Shown piece by piece: positions 8,990 through 17,171 of a DNA stretch of 32,822 nucleotides; positions within the stretch are counted from its first letter, which is position 1, and each line of letters starts with the position of its first letter. The notes under the pieces are model-generated. The model was not told where the DNA came from. It saw only the letters and a list, made by a program, of their open reading frames with translations, and searched no databases. The stretch is from Paucilactobacillus kaifaensis. GTDB lineage: Bacteria; Bacillota; Bacilli; Lactobacillales; Lactobacillaceae. The stretch is from NCBI RefSeq assembly GCF_005405145.1, contig NZ_BJDM01000019.1, positions 1 through 32,822 on the forward strand, written 5' to 3'. The position numbers and the translations under genes were made by a program.

Positions 8990-9023
8990 TTAGATTAGAT
9001 TATTACATCTTTTTCTAATCTAA
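8990..9023. promoter_or_regulatory. Inverted repeat, probable LysR operator
   Basis: TTAGATTAGA (8990-8999) and TCTAATCTAA (9014-9023) are perfect 10-bp inverted repeats separated by 14 bp. They lie between the divergent M20 operon and LysR gene, 26 bp upstream of the M20 start codon. Neither arm is followed by a T-run, so an operator is more likely than a terminator. The natural binder is the LysR protein encoded at 9111. Confidence 0.65.
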
Positions 9024-9110
9024 CATTAATAATTCTATTGCATTTCACCCTAACATTGAAATACAATATTTGACATGGACTATATCTAAAACGTTATAGG
9101 AGGATATAAA

Positions 9111-9974
9111 ATGCGGTTACTACAACTACAATATTTTTTAGAAGTTGCATCAACAGAAAACATATCACAGTCAGCTCGAAAATTAATGATCTCTCAACCT
9201 TCGCTTAGTCGAACACTTAAAGAGTTAGAGCAGGAACTATCTGTTGCTTTATTTATTCGAAATGGTCATTCACTGAAGCTAAATACACAGGGGCAACTGT
9301 TTGCGCAACAAATCGCAAAAATATTGACTCAACTTGATGGTGCTGTTGATTCCGTTAAAGAAATAAATTCTAAAAGCAGTCAAGTGATTACTTTACGATT
9401 TGAAACATCCTCACCAATGATTCCAACTCTTATTGAGATAATTAAATTACAAGTTCCTGATGTCAAAGTTAAACTAGTTCAACATGGTCTCGAAAACAGC
9501 CAACTCGAAAATTACGACTTTGAATTCAGCACCCACCCAATCAATGGCAACATTAACAAATTATTGCTTGACGAAGAAATTAAAGTTGCCATTGGAAGCA
9601 GATCCAAACTAAAAAACGTTCAGGAACTTAGCACTTCAGATTTAATTAATGAAAATTTGATCCTAACAGAACTTAATCCTCTACGAACATACCTTGAGTC
9701 TTATCTAAGAAGTAATCATTTTAAAACTGTGAACCCAAAATTTATTACCAGTGACAGAGAAACACTACGCGGATTAATTGCCCAAAACATGGGAATTGGT
9801 TTCATTCCTGAAAAATCATGGTTACAAGTTAATCTTGCAAATATTACATTAAAAAAAATTTATCCTAATCCTCCGCATCGAAAAATATACTTAAGCTACC
9901 AGGCGTCAATGGCACTTAATCCATACCACAAAAAAGTTAGCAGTGCTATTCAACAATATTTTGCTCAACTTTGA
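9111..9974 (+). CDS. LysR family transcriptional regulator (of the racemase operon)
   Basis: Likely ligand-responsive regulator of the divergent M20-MFS-racemase operon. The HTH is at about residues 3-62 (ISQSARKLMISQPSLSRTLK core), and a LysR substrate-binding domain follows from about residue 90 to the end. At 287 aa it is of usual length. The ATG at 9111 is preceded by AGGAGG (9098-9103) at 7 nt. A TTGACA at 9070-9075 lies close upstream and may be its -35 element. The 10-bp inverted repeat at 8990-9023 in the shared promoter region is a fitting binding site. The inducer may be the N-acyl amino acid substrate, but this is inference from context. Confidence 0.87.
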   Translation: MRLLQLQYFLEVASTENISQSARKLMISQPSLSRTLKELEQELSVALFIRNGHSLKLNTQGQLFAQQIAKILTQLDGAVDSVKEINSKSSQVITLRFETSSPMIPTLIEIIKLQVPDVKVKLVQHGLENSQLENYDFEFSTHPINGNINKLLLDEEIKVAIGSRSKLKNVQELSTSDLINENLILTELNPLRTYLESYLRSNHFKTVNPKFITSDRETLRGLIAQNMGIGFIPEKSWLQVNLANITLKKIYPNPPHRKIYLSYQASMALNPYHKKVSSAIQQYFAQL

Positions 9975-10003
9975 TATACAATACATATGCACCATTTTTA
10001 GTC

Positions 10004-10039
10004 AAAAAAAGTTTCAATGAACTTATCGTCCATTGAAAC
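10004..10039 (-). terminator. Rho-independent terminator after the GH42/MFS operon
   Basis: GTTTCAATG (10011-10019) pairs with CATTGAAAC (10031-10039), a 9-bp stem with an 11-nt loop. On the minus strand it is followed by seven T (A-run at 10004-10010), so it terminates the leftward MFS gene that ends at 10051. Confidence 0.85.
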
Positions 10040-10050
10040 AATTAACATTA

Positions 10051-11328
10051 CTACTTAACTTTTTTAATAAATATGATAAGAACTGATCCAATAACGGCCA
10101 TTGCACAAGCCAGTGGAAAGATTCCACGATAACCGATCAATCCAATAATAGCTGCGGAAAAAATTGGTCCAAAAACTTGTCCACCATTATTAGCCATATT
10201 AAGCAATCCAAGATCTTTTGCAGCAGTTTTAGGATCTGGCAATACTTCAATATTCAGAGCTTGATCAACAGAATTGTACATACCCATTCCAACACCGACA
10301 ATTGCGGCATATACAAGCATCACCCACGGTTTTGTGTCAATCATAGGAACAAGTGAACCAACGGCGATTAATCCACCCGCTATGATAACAGGCACTTTTC
10401 TTTTTCCAATTTTATCGGAAAGGGGTCCTGCAAAAATACATAATGTAATTGCAGTTACCATCAAAATCATTGAAATCATAGTAACATAGCTCTGCAACTC
10501 CCCTCCATGTAATTTGATATAATCAGTAAGAATATAAAGCTGATAGCCAGAAATCGCGAAAGATGCGGTTTGCATAGCAAGCTTACCAAACAAGGCAAGA
10601 TAAAAATCTCTAGCCCCTTCCGTTGGAAATGCAAAGTTTTGAGAAAAATTACTAATAGTTATCTTTTCAACAGGCATCTCTTTAGTCGATTTCTCTTTTA
10701 ATATCAGTGCAGCTACTGGCCCAGAAAGTGCTGTTAACACTGCCATTACAATGAATCCGGTATATGGAACTGGTAAAAATAACGATGCGAATGCCTGTCC
10801 ACCATATTGACCGGCCGCGGATCCTAGCGCATACACACTGGAAATAGTTCCTCGGTACTTAGGTGATGTACGATCAGCGATAACCGCAATCAGCGGTGCA
10901 ACGATCATATTTAAGAAAATCATATAAACGCAATCTGACAGAATTACTTGCCAGGCAGTAACACTTTTACCCCAAAAGAGAATACAAACTGCAGTACCAA
11001 TTGCACCAACCACAATCCAGGGGGTTCGACGACCCCAACGTGATCTAGTTCTATCGGAAAGTGCCCCCTCAACAATATTAGCAATTGTTGAGACTATCAT
11101 TGCAAAAGTGGACATTATTGCAATGATGTTTGCCTTTTCGTCGGGATTTATTCTTGCAACTTGTTGTGGAACTAAAACACCCACTAACCCTAAATATGGT
11201 CCCAGCCATAAGACAACTCCTACCGCCAAGGCAATTGCAGTTCTTACTGGAAGCTTTTTTTGCTGTTCATTGTTCGGTGTTTGCCATGGTAACAATGTCT
11301 TATTTTGTGATGTAGACGAAGTATCCAT
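10051..11328 (-). CDS. MFS sugar transporter (SUT/GPH-like), partner of GH42
   Basis: A 425-aa carrier with about 12 membrane segments. The loop 2-3 motif EGALSDRTRSRWGRRTPW (about residues 87-104) is the DRTRxRWGRR pattern shared by sucrose transporters and the GPH sugar:cation symporters. The GH42 gene lies 36 nt upstream in the same operon, so uptake of a beta-galactoside or galacto-oligosaccharide is likely (inference). AGGGGGG precedes the ATG at 11328. It does not carry the C-terminal IIA domain found on LacS-type carriers, so it would not be controlled by HPr phosphorylation in that way. The gene is followed by a strong terminator. Confidence 0.83.
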   Translation of the reverse strand: MDTSSTSQNKTLLPWQTPNNEQQKKLPVRTAIALAVGVVLWLGPYLGLVGVLVPQQVARINPDEKANIIAIMSTFAMIVSTIANIVEGALSDRTRSRWGRRTPWIVVGAIGTAVCILFWGKSVTAWQVILSDCVYMIFLNMIVAPLIAVIADRTSPKYRGTISSVYALGSAAGQYGGQAFASLFLPVPYTGFIVMAVLTALSGPVAALILKEKSTKEMPVEKITISNFSQNFAFPTEGARDFYLALFGKLAMQTASFAISGYQLYILTDYIKLHGGELQSYVTMISMILMVTAITLCIFAGPLSDKIGKRKVPVIIAGGLIAVGSLVPMIDTKPWVMLVYAAIVGVGMGMYNSVDQALNIEVLPDPKTAAKDLGLLNMANNGGQVFGPIFSAAIIGLIGYRGIFPLACAMAVIGSVLIIFIKKVK

Positions 11329-11364
11329 TACTTTTCCCCCCTAAATAACTTATCCTATCCAAAA

Positions 11365-13476
11365 TTAACTTTTGTCCTCTTTAAGAACTACAACATCCCA
11401 AGAGCCTAATTTAATCGTTCTAACTGGTTTCGATTCTCCAAGTAAAATACATTGTACTGGCAAGTCAACGGTTGTTTCATTCCAGTTCCAATTGAACATA
11501 AAATGTAGTCTTTCGCCAGTGGCATTGACAGCTGAAGAATGCGAAACGGTAGCGTGACCTGCAACCCACTTTTCATCCGGTAGCACATAATCAAAGATTG
11601 AAGCTGCAAGTTGGGCGTTCGGAACTGTTCCAACAATGGTTACCTCACCATTATCAGATTTTGAAGTTGTAACTAACGGAAATTGTGAAAAATGAGGATC
11701 ATTACTCTTGGCAAGTACAGTAGCCCCATTATTTTCTAAACAGTCAATCCATTCAGTTGCCGCAGAACCCTTACGTAATTTCATCTCGTTAGTTTCAACT
11801 GCTGGAATATCTTGGCGAAGATTAGAAAATTCCTGATAGGAGGCTTTTGCCAAGTCATTCATGTCGGAAGGTTTTGTTTCCATTCTCGCTCGTGATAAAT
11901 CATCTGCGTATGTGGAACGTGGTCCTAAAATCAAGTGACCACCATTTTTAACATATTCTCGTAGCCACTCTAATAACTCATCTGAGGCAATATATATACC
12001 GGCTACTAACAAAACAGGATTGTCTTTAGCAAAGTCACTAGGGTCTTGTAAGAAGGTCCCGTCATCATTTTTGACTACTTGGGAATCATGGATTAAATTT
12101 ACCTGTCTCCCTGATATAAAGGCTCCTTTGTAAAATGCTGAGAGCATATGATCAAATGCCGCAGCATTCCGCGTGTGATGGGGATCAGCAGTAGCATTTT
12201 CTGCTGTATATGGTTCATATGATAACCCCCAACGCGATTTCACTGAATACATTATTGTAATATCATGATCAGGCTTCAATCCCGTTACTTCACTACCCGC
12301 GTCTTTCAATTCTTTACCTAATGCTGATATTTCACGATAAACACGTCCCGGTTTTCTATCGTGTGGAATAATGCTGCCCCAGTATGTTTCGGTGCCAAAA
12401 TGTAGCTGTTGCCATTGCCAATATTCAATCATTTCTGCCCCTCGAGAAATAAATTGCCAAGCAGCCTGTCTCCACTGTCCGTGGAATCCAGGAAAGTTGT
12501 CTGCCGCACCACCAATAGGACCGCCATCAGTTTCAGCAACATAGTATGGTTTCTGCTTCACAGCGTAAGTTCGATCTCCTTGAAGAGCTATTTGTTCCGG
12601 GCCGCCAACAAACCAGGCTGGTTTTGGAACATCAGGGTCAGGCATCCGCATTCCGTTTTGCATGTGAAAGTATGGATCACTAGAAGCCACATCAAGATGT
12701 TGTCCAGAGACACCCTCATCAAAAGCGTCACGACCAAGTGCGATATTTACCGTAATAAATTGGTCTTTTGGCGCAATTGACTTAATTAACTCACGTTGCC
12801 ATTTTAATAATTCATCTGTTAACGAAGCTTGGTATCTTCGCCATTCAATATCATATTGAGGCTGAGCATTCCCCTCTGGTTTCCACAGATCATCCCAGGT
12901 TGATAACTCATGTGACCAGTAGACTAAACCCCATTCCTTGTTCAGATACTCAATACTTTCATACTTATTTCGTAGATAGTCTTTGAACCCCTCAAACACA
13001 TCATGCGAATAATTTAGGAATAGTCCTGGTTCATTATGAAGCTGCCAACCAATCACAGCCGGATGATTAGCATATCGTTCAACGATCTTACGGATAACTC
13101 TTTCTGCATAGAATCTAAAAACGGGATGGCTCAAACTGTGTTCTTCTCGAGAGCCAAAATTATGAACACTTCCATTTTCATTATGCAATGCTACTTCTGG
13201 ATACTTTCTAACCAACCATTGTGGGATTGCAAATGTCGGTACTCCGATAATTACATCAATTCCGTTTTCATGTGCTTTATCTAGCACTGGTTGTAACCAG
13301 TCGAGTGAGAACTTTCCGTCTTCAGGCTCCCAGTGTGACCAACTACCTTCACCAACACGAATAACGTTCATGTTTGCATCACGGATCAGTTGAATATCTC
13401 GATCTAAATTTGGCGTCGGCTGGTACTCATCATAGTATGCTGTTCCAAATAAAATATGCTTGTTATTTTCTGTCAT
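11365..13476 (-). CDS. GH42 beta-galactosidase
   Basis: An intracellular enzyme of 703 aa (no signal peptide) that hydrolyses terminal beta-galactosyl residues. The acid/base is E149 in WQLHNEPG and the nucleophile is E315 in YYVAETDGG. The barrel covers about residues 5-385, the trimerization-type middle domain about 400-620, and a small C-terminal beta domain about 640-703. The cysteine cluster that binds zinc in some GH42 enzymes is absent here. GGGGAGGA precedes the ATG at 13476. It is the first gene of an operon with an MFS carrier, divergent from an AraC regulator, with a cre-like box in the intergenic region. GH42 enzymes often prefer galacto-oligosaccharides or arabinogalactan fragments over lactose, so the native substrate may not be lactose. 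Confidence 0.93.
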   Translation of the reverse strand: MTENNKHILFGTAYYDEYQPTPNLDRDIQLIRDANMNVIRVGEGSWSHWEPEDGKFSLDWLQPVLDKAHENGIDVIIGVPTFAIPQWLVRKYPEVALHNENGSVHNFGSREEHSLSHPVFRFYAERVIRKIVERYANHPAVIGWQLHNEPGLFLNYSHDVFEGFKDYLRNKYESIEYLNKEWGLVYWSHELSTWDDLWKPEGNAQPQYDIEWRRYQASLTDELLKWQRELIKSIAPKDQFITVNIALGRDAFDEGVSGQHLDVASSDPYFHMQNGMRMPDPDVPKPAWFVGGPEQIALQGDRTYAVKQKPYYVAETDGGPIGGAADNFPGFHGQWRQAAWQFISRGAEMIEYWQWQQLHFGTETYWGSIIPHDRKPGRVYREISALGKELKDAGSEVTGLKPDHDITIMYSVKSRWGLSYEPYTAENATADPHHTRNAAAFDHMLSAFYKGAFISGRQVNLIHDSQVVKNDDGTFLQDPSDFAKDNPVLLVAGIYIASDELLEWLREYVKNGGHLILGPRSTYADDLSRARMETKPSDMNDLAKASYQEFSNLRQDIPAVETNEMKLRKGSAATEWIDCLENNGATVLAKSNDPHFSQFPLVTTSKSDNGEVTIVGTVPNAQLAASIFDYVLPDEKWVAGHATVSHSSAVNATGERLHFMFNWNWNETTVDLPVQCILLGESKPVRTIKLGSWDVVVLKEDKS

Positions 13477-13564
13477 ATTAATCCTCCCCAGGATTTATAA
13501 AAAATTTAGTTTATTGCAGCGCACGTTCCTACTTTTTTAAATATCACCATCCCATCCATTGCCG

Positions 13565-13579
13565 ATGTAAGCGCTTTAA
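13565..13579. promoter_or_regulatory. cre-like box upstream of GH42
   Basis: ATGTAAGCGCTTTAA fits WTGNAANCGNWNNCW except for the C near the end (A here), with the palindromic core AAGCGCTT. It lies about 90-100 bp upstream of the GH42 start codon, downstream of the possible promoter, a position suited to catabolite repression. Confidence 0.6.
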
Positions 13580-13603
13580 ACGAACGGCTTAAGAGTAGCA
13601 TTT

Positions 13604-13631
13604 TTATTATCTTCAAAGAATGACTTAACAA
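13604..13631 (-). promoter_or_regulatory. Possible GH42 operon promoter
   Basis: On the minus strand TTGTTA (13626-13631) and TAATAA (13604-13609) are 16 nt apart, and the cre-like box lies about 25 bp downstream of the -10. Both hexamers are imperfect, as expected if an AraC-type activator is needed. Confidence 0.35.
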
Positions 13632-13732
13632 AGCGTAAAATTATCATTAAACAATATTATCATCATATTTAATCTTATTTATATCATTAAGCAACCAGTT
13701 AAACGCCTTAAATGAATTTATTTTTAAACTAC

Positions 13733-13761
13733 TATACAAGTTTGGTATAGCAACTTGTATA
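13733..13761. promoter_or_regulatory. Perfect 10-bp inverted repeat, probable operator
   Basis: TATACAAGTT (13733-13742) and AACTTGTATA (13752-13761) are exact inverted repeats with a 9-bp spacer. They are placed between the divergent GH42 operon and AraC gene, upstream of the possible GH42 promoter. No T-run follows, so a protein-binding site, most simply for the AraC regulator, is more likely than a terminator. Confidence 0.6.
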
Positions 13762-13942
13762 AATAATTAATTTATATTAAACGTTTTATTATTAGTGTTT
13801 GGTAACTTCATTTCCAATTATTTTTAAATATGTTAAAAAATGGTATAGTTAGATAAACAATTTACCTAAATTTTGATCTTTTATTCAATAAATAACGTGT
13901 AATGATTATTATTTTTGTCAGATAGTTAAGTGGGGGGTAACA

Positions 13943-14926
13943 ATGACTTTATTACTTAAACATGCAAAAAAACTTCCAATTATAAATTGGAATTACACTT
14001 TTTTCGGAGCTCATCTCCAGACTGTTGACAAGGGATGGGACTATCCGAATGAACGTCATGCCGCATTTGAAATGATCTATGTACTTGATGGAACAGAAAG
14101 GATTGAATACGAATCATATTCTGACTCTATTAAACATGGTGATTTTGCAATTATTTCACCTGGTATTTACCACCATGTAGAAGCAACTACCAAACTAACA
14201 TATTTTTGCTTTCATTTTGATCTTGATGAGCCCACGTTTGAAGAAAGGTTGATTTCCAACTCAAAAATCATCTATCACCACGATGAAAAATTAACAAAAA
14301 TTATTACTGCAAAAATGGATAAAATGATTAATTCCATCTACCAAAAAGAAGAAAGTGAATACCAATTTGATGATAAAATGGAGATTCAGCTTATATTAGC
14401 TGACATAATCCTTGAATTATATCGTGGTATTACTCCTCCTTCACATTCCGAGAGCGTCTCCACAATGCAAATTGCAAAAATAATGCGTGTTCATATCAAA
14501 AAAACACTTCAACATCAGTTAAATCAAGCAATCGAGGATCCAAGTAAAATTGAAAACATTGACATTATTTCAAATATTTGTAGGCAGCTAAATTTTAGTG
14601 TAGGCTACGCATCACGTATCTTTAAGAGTTACTACGGTTCGTCTCCCAAGTCATATATTTCTGATATAAAACAAGAAATTGCACAACAATTATTATTAAA
14701 GCCCCAATTTAATATCAATCAAATCAGCCTTACTCTAGGTTACAAAAACCCAGGAAATTTTAGTCGTCAATTTAAGATCTGGACCGGCTTGTCACCAAAG
14801 CAATTTCGTATGCAAAAGGTTAGCCATTTTGTTGATCAAAAATTATTTAGTGAGAATTTTAACTCATTCCCAAAAGAAAAAATAAACGACGAGAAATTCA
14901 AACAAGATTTTTGGAATCGAATTTAA
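13943..14926 (+). CDS. AraC family transcriptional regulator (of GH42/MFS)
   Basis: Probable activator of the divergent beta-galactosidase operon. The N-terminal cupin-like part contains HAAFEMIYVLDG and GDFAIISPGIYHHVE, the usual pattern of an AraC sugar-binding pocket. The C-terminal part has two HTH units, about residues 208-232 (CRQLNFSVGYASRIFKSYYG) and 255-280 (INQISLTLGYKNPGNFSRQF), with TGLSPKQFR closing the domain. At 327 aa it is slightly longer than usual because of a charged C-terminal tail of about 35 residues after the HTH. The start ATG follows AAGTGGGGGGT. It ends before a strong bidirectional terminator. Ligand presumably a galactoside, by context only. Confidence 0.88.
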   Translation: MTLLLKHAKKLPIINWNYTFFGAHLQTVDKGWDYPNERHAAFEMIYVLDGTERIEYESYSDSIKHGDFAIISPGIYHHVEATTKLTYFCFHFDLDEPTFEERLISNSKIIYHHDEKLTKIITAKMDKMINSIYQKEESEYQFDDKMEIQLILADIILELYRGITPPSHSESVSTMQIAKIMRVHIKKTLQHQLNQAIEDPSKIENIDIISNICRQLNFSVGYASRIFKSYYGSSPKSYISDIKQEIAQQLLLKPQFNINQISLTLGYKNPGNFSRQFKIWTGLSPKQFRMQKVSHFVDQKLFSENFNSFPKEKINDEKFKQDFWNRI

Positions 14927-14939
14927 TATTTTTAATAAA

Positions 14940-14986
14940 TAAAGATGCTGGATTTACATTATACAAATGTAAACCCGGCATCTTTA
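14940..14986. terminator. Bidirectional terminator with long stem
   Basis: A 21-position stem (14940-14960 with 14966-14986) has one G-U wobble and one mismatch and a 5-nt loop. Its outer part is TAAAGATGC pairing with GCATCTTTA. It separates the AraC gene (+) from the convergent PTS/epimerase operon (-). Confidence 0.82.
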
Positions 14987-14997
14987 TAGTTGCATTT

Positions 14998-15684
14998 TTA
15001 ATGAATTACTTCTCCAGTAGCCTCTAAAAAGTTCTCTGCCATCATATTCCATGATGTTTCGATATTGTCACTCAAGCCAAATAATCCACTGCGACCAATG
15101 ATATATATGTCTGGATTGGCATCATGAATCATTTTGAAATGAGCTTTATTTGACGATCCATCCATTTCAATAATATATTCATAATCTTTTTCTTCACGTA
15201 GTGTTCGTAATTCGGTAATCTTTTGCAAAGCACTAACAATAAATTTCTCACCTGCAAAGCCAGGATCAACTGTCATAATTGTAACTTTATCTACAGATCC
15301 AAGATATTCTTTAATACTGTCAACACTGGTTTCAGGATTTAAAACAACCCCCGCCTTTAAACCTGCTTGATGGATTTGATTAATCAATCTAAATGCAATT
15401 CCATTTGCACGTTCGGCTGGAAAACAAATATATTCACTTTTAACTTTGATCAATTCTTCAACCCAGAATGATGGATCTTCAACCATTAAATGCGATGACA
15501 CTGGCGTATCAGTAATCTTTTTAACTTGCTCAATAAACCAAGGAGAAAGTGTTAAGTTTGGTACAAAGTGCCCATCCATAATGTCAATATGAAACGAATC
15601 TACTTTGTCACTTAAAAAATCAATCTCTTCTTTAAATTTATCAAGATTCATTGTCATTAGTGATGGTGAAAATTTTACCTTCAT
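14998..15684 (-). CDS. alsE: D-allulose-6-phosphate 3-epimerase (AlsE) / ribulose-phosphate 3-epimerase family
   Basis: A TIM-barrel 3-epimerase of 228 aa. Metal and acid/base residues are visible as H32 and D34 (FHIDIMDGHFVPN), H65 (SSHLMV) and D175 (EMDGSS), with the phosphate-loop region TVDPGFAG. The start SPSLMTMNLDKF and the run FVPNLTLSPWF are closer to E. coli AlsE, as I recall it, than to general Rpe, so D-allulose-6-P to D-fructose-6-P is the preferred reaction; D-ribulose-5-P epimerization remains possible. The ATG at 15684 has AGGAGG 8 nt upstream; an in-frame TTG at 15690 lies only 2 nt from it. It is the last gene of the PTS operon, its ribosome binding site overlapping the IIC stop codon. 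Odd: the usual His-Pro-Glu stretch near residue 90 reads FPAE here. Confidence 0.82.
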   Translation of the reverse strand: MKVKFSPSLMTMNLDKFKEEIDFLSDKVDSFHIDIMDGHFVPNLTLSPWFIEQVKKITDTPVSSHLMVEDPSFWVEELIKVKSEYICFPAERANGIAFRLINQIHQAGLKAGVVLNPETSVDSIKEYLGSVDKVTIMTVDPGFAGEKFIVSALQKITELRTLREEKDYEYIIEMDGSSNKAHFKMIHDANPDIYIIGRSGLFGLSDNIETSWNMMAENFLEATGEVIH

Positions 15685-15696
15685 ATTCAATTCCTC

Positions 15697-16803
15697 CTAT
15701 GAAATTTGAATGTCGTCTAAATCAATATCTTCTTCTTTATCAGCACTATCGACTGGTTCTGCTGCCTCATATGGAACGTCTTTTTTAATAATGGCATACA
15801 CTAATCCAGTTATAACAACATTAACTACAATCGCGGCTAATCCAGCTAGCGGATTTGACATTGTTGGTAACATCAAAAAGCCTCCAAAAGGTACAGTTGC
15901 GTCAGCACCTAGAACCATAGTTGTTGCACCACCGCACATACCACCGATAGCAGCCGCAACAATCCCACGAACAATGTCATTCATGACAATAGGAATGGAT
16001 CCTTCAACAATGTTAACAACTCCCATTGGTACAGCTGATTTAAGTGTTTCAATTTCTTCCTTGTTATATATATTTTTACGGAACAGCTTGGCAATAAAGA
16101 AAGCCAGCCCGAAACCAATTGGAGTTGCAGTATTTACTAACTGAAGAGCAGTTACAGGTCCGTTAATTCCTTGGGCCTGAAGGGTTAGAACAAATGCAAA
16201 AACCGTTTTATTAATTGGTCCGCCAAAATCAACAATACTTAGGATTCCAATAACTGCACCAAGCAAAAGGTTCGAAGCAGAACTCATTCCTTTAAGAAAG
16301 GCTGTCAACCATGCTGTAAACCATGCAACTGGTGTTCCAAAAACATAAACCATCAATAAAGCACTTATGATTGAAGCTAAGAAAGGGACAATCAACGTTG
16401 GCATTAATCCCTTTGCCCAGTTAGGAACTTTGACATAGGTCAAAACTAACCACGCAAAGTATCCAGAAACATAACCGCCAATAATACCACCAATAAAACC
16501 GGCGCTAATAGCGATTGCAGCCAAACCAGTGACGAGGCCTGGTGCAATTCCTGGCTTACCAGCAATCGAAAAGGCAATTCCAGTTGAGATGATCATTGGC
16601 AACATGCCAAGACCTTTACCACCAATGGTTGCCATTGCTTGAAAAAAATTAAACTTTCCAATTACTAGCGCATCTTGCGATTTCCCACCAAATGCCATTC
16701 CAATTGCAATAATAAAGCCAGCACCACAGACAATTGGTATCATGTAAGAAATCGCTGTCAACAAATGTTCCTTAAACTTAGCCTTTTTTATTAATTCCTT
16801 CAT
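15697..16803 (-). CDS. PTS fructose-family permease, IIC subunit
   Basis: The membrane channel of a phosphotransferase system, 368 aa with about nine or ten hydrophobic segments. Fructose-family marks are GKPGIAPGLVTG (about residues 82-93), GPINKTVFAF (about 195-204), and NIVEGSIPIVMNDIVRG (about 265-281). The C-terminus is an acidic soluble tail of about 25 residues. It follows separate IIA and IIB genes and precedes the AlsE-type epimerase, so the imported sugar is probably a ketose released as its 6- (or 1-) phosphate. AAGGAGA precedes the ATG. Fructose itself would not need the epimerase, which is why an allulose-like substrate is considered; this remains inference. Confidence 0.87.
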   Translation of the reverse strand: MKELIKKAKFKEHLLTAISYMIPIVCGAGFIIAIGMAFGGKSQDALVIGKFNFFQAMATIGGKGLGMLPMIISTGIAFSIAGKPGIAPGLVTGLAAIAISAGFIGGIIGGYVSGYFAWLVLTYVKVPNWAKGLMPTLIVPFLASIISALLMVYVFGTPVAWFTAWLTAFLKGMSSASNLLLGAVIGILSIVDFGGPINKTVFAFVLTLQAQGINGPVTALQLVNTATPIGFGLAFFIAKLFRKNIYNKEEIETLKSAVPMGVVNIVEGSIPIVMNDIVRGIVAAAIGGMCGGATTMVLGADATVPFGGFLMLPTMSNPLAGLAAIVVNVVITGLVYAIIKKDVPYEAAEPVDSADKEEDIDLDDIQIS

Positions 16804-16848
16804 TATTTTTTTCTCCTTATTTTTAAAGGTAAAAATAACCTCGAATTT

Positions 16849-17160
16849 TTAACTTCCTGCTACTTCATGCAATTTTGCAACCAGTTTGTTAGGAGACTTA
16901 ATTGCAACTTCAGTAGAAACCTTGACTACTTTTTTCCCTTCAAATCTTTCTTCACCGGATATTTTGACATCTACAGCAAGTAGCACAATGTCAGCATCCT
17001 GTATCTCTTCTTTAGTTAATTCATTTTCGATTCCAATTGTTCCTTGAGTTTCAACCTTAACGTCGTCACCAAGTTTTTTGGCTGCATTTTCTATTTTTTC
17101 CTGTGCAATATATGTGTGAGCAATTCCCACGGTACAAGCACTAACTCCGACAATTTTCAT
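16849..17160 (-). CDS. PTS fructose-family IIB subunit
   Basis: A small cytoplasmic phosphocarrier of 103 aa. Cys9 in ACTVGIAHTYIAQE is the phosphorylated residue and transfers phosphate from the IIA histidine to the sugar. The site differs slightly from the common ACPTGIAHT, but Cys and the GIAHT stretch are kept. The gene lies 11 nt after the IIA stop codon and 45 nt before IIC, so all are in one operon. Length is standard for a free-standing Fru IIB. Confidence 0.9.
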   Translation of the reverse strand: MKIVGVSACTVGIAHTYIAQEKIENAAKKLGDDVKVETQGTIGIENELTKEEIQDADIVLLAVDVKISGEERFEGKKVVKVSTEVAIKSPNKLVAKLHEVAGS

Positions 17161-17171
17161 GCTTTATCCTC

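Larger units (their letters stand above)
13477..13942. other. Intergenic regulatory region between GH42 and the AraC gene
   Basis: This 466-bp, very AT-rich stretch contains no convincing gene. It holds a cre-like box (13565-13579), a possible leftward promoter (13604-13631), and a perfect 10-bp inverted repeat (13733-13761). The octamer TGGTATAG occurs twice, at 13743-13750 inside the inverted repeat and at 13841-13848, where TATAGT may also serve as a -10 for the AraC gene. The remainder shows nothing I can name. Confidence 0.6.

Noticed and set aside
11108-11344. Plus-strand open frames antisense to GH42, MFS, PTS IIC, transketolase and pox genes
   Set aside because: They lie fully inside well-supported genes, lack ribosome binding sites and resemble no protein family. 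They are shadows of the coding strand.
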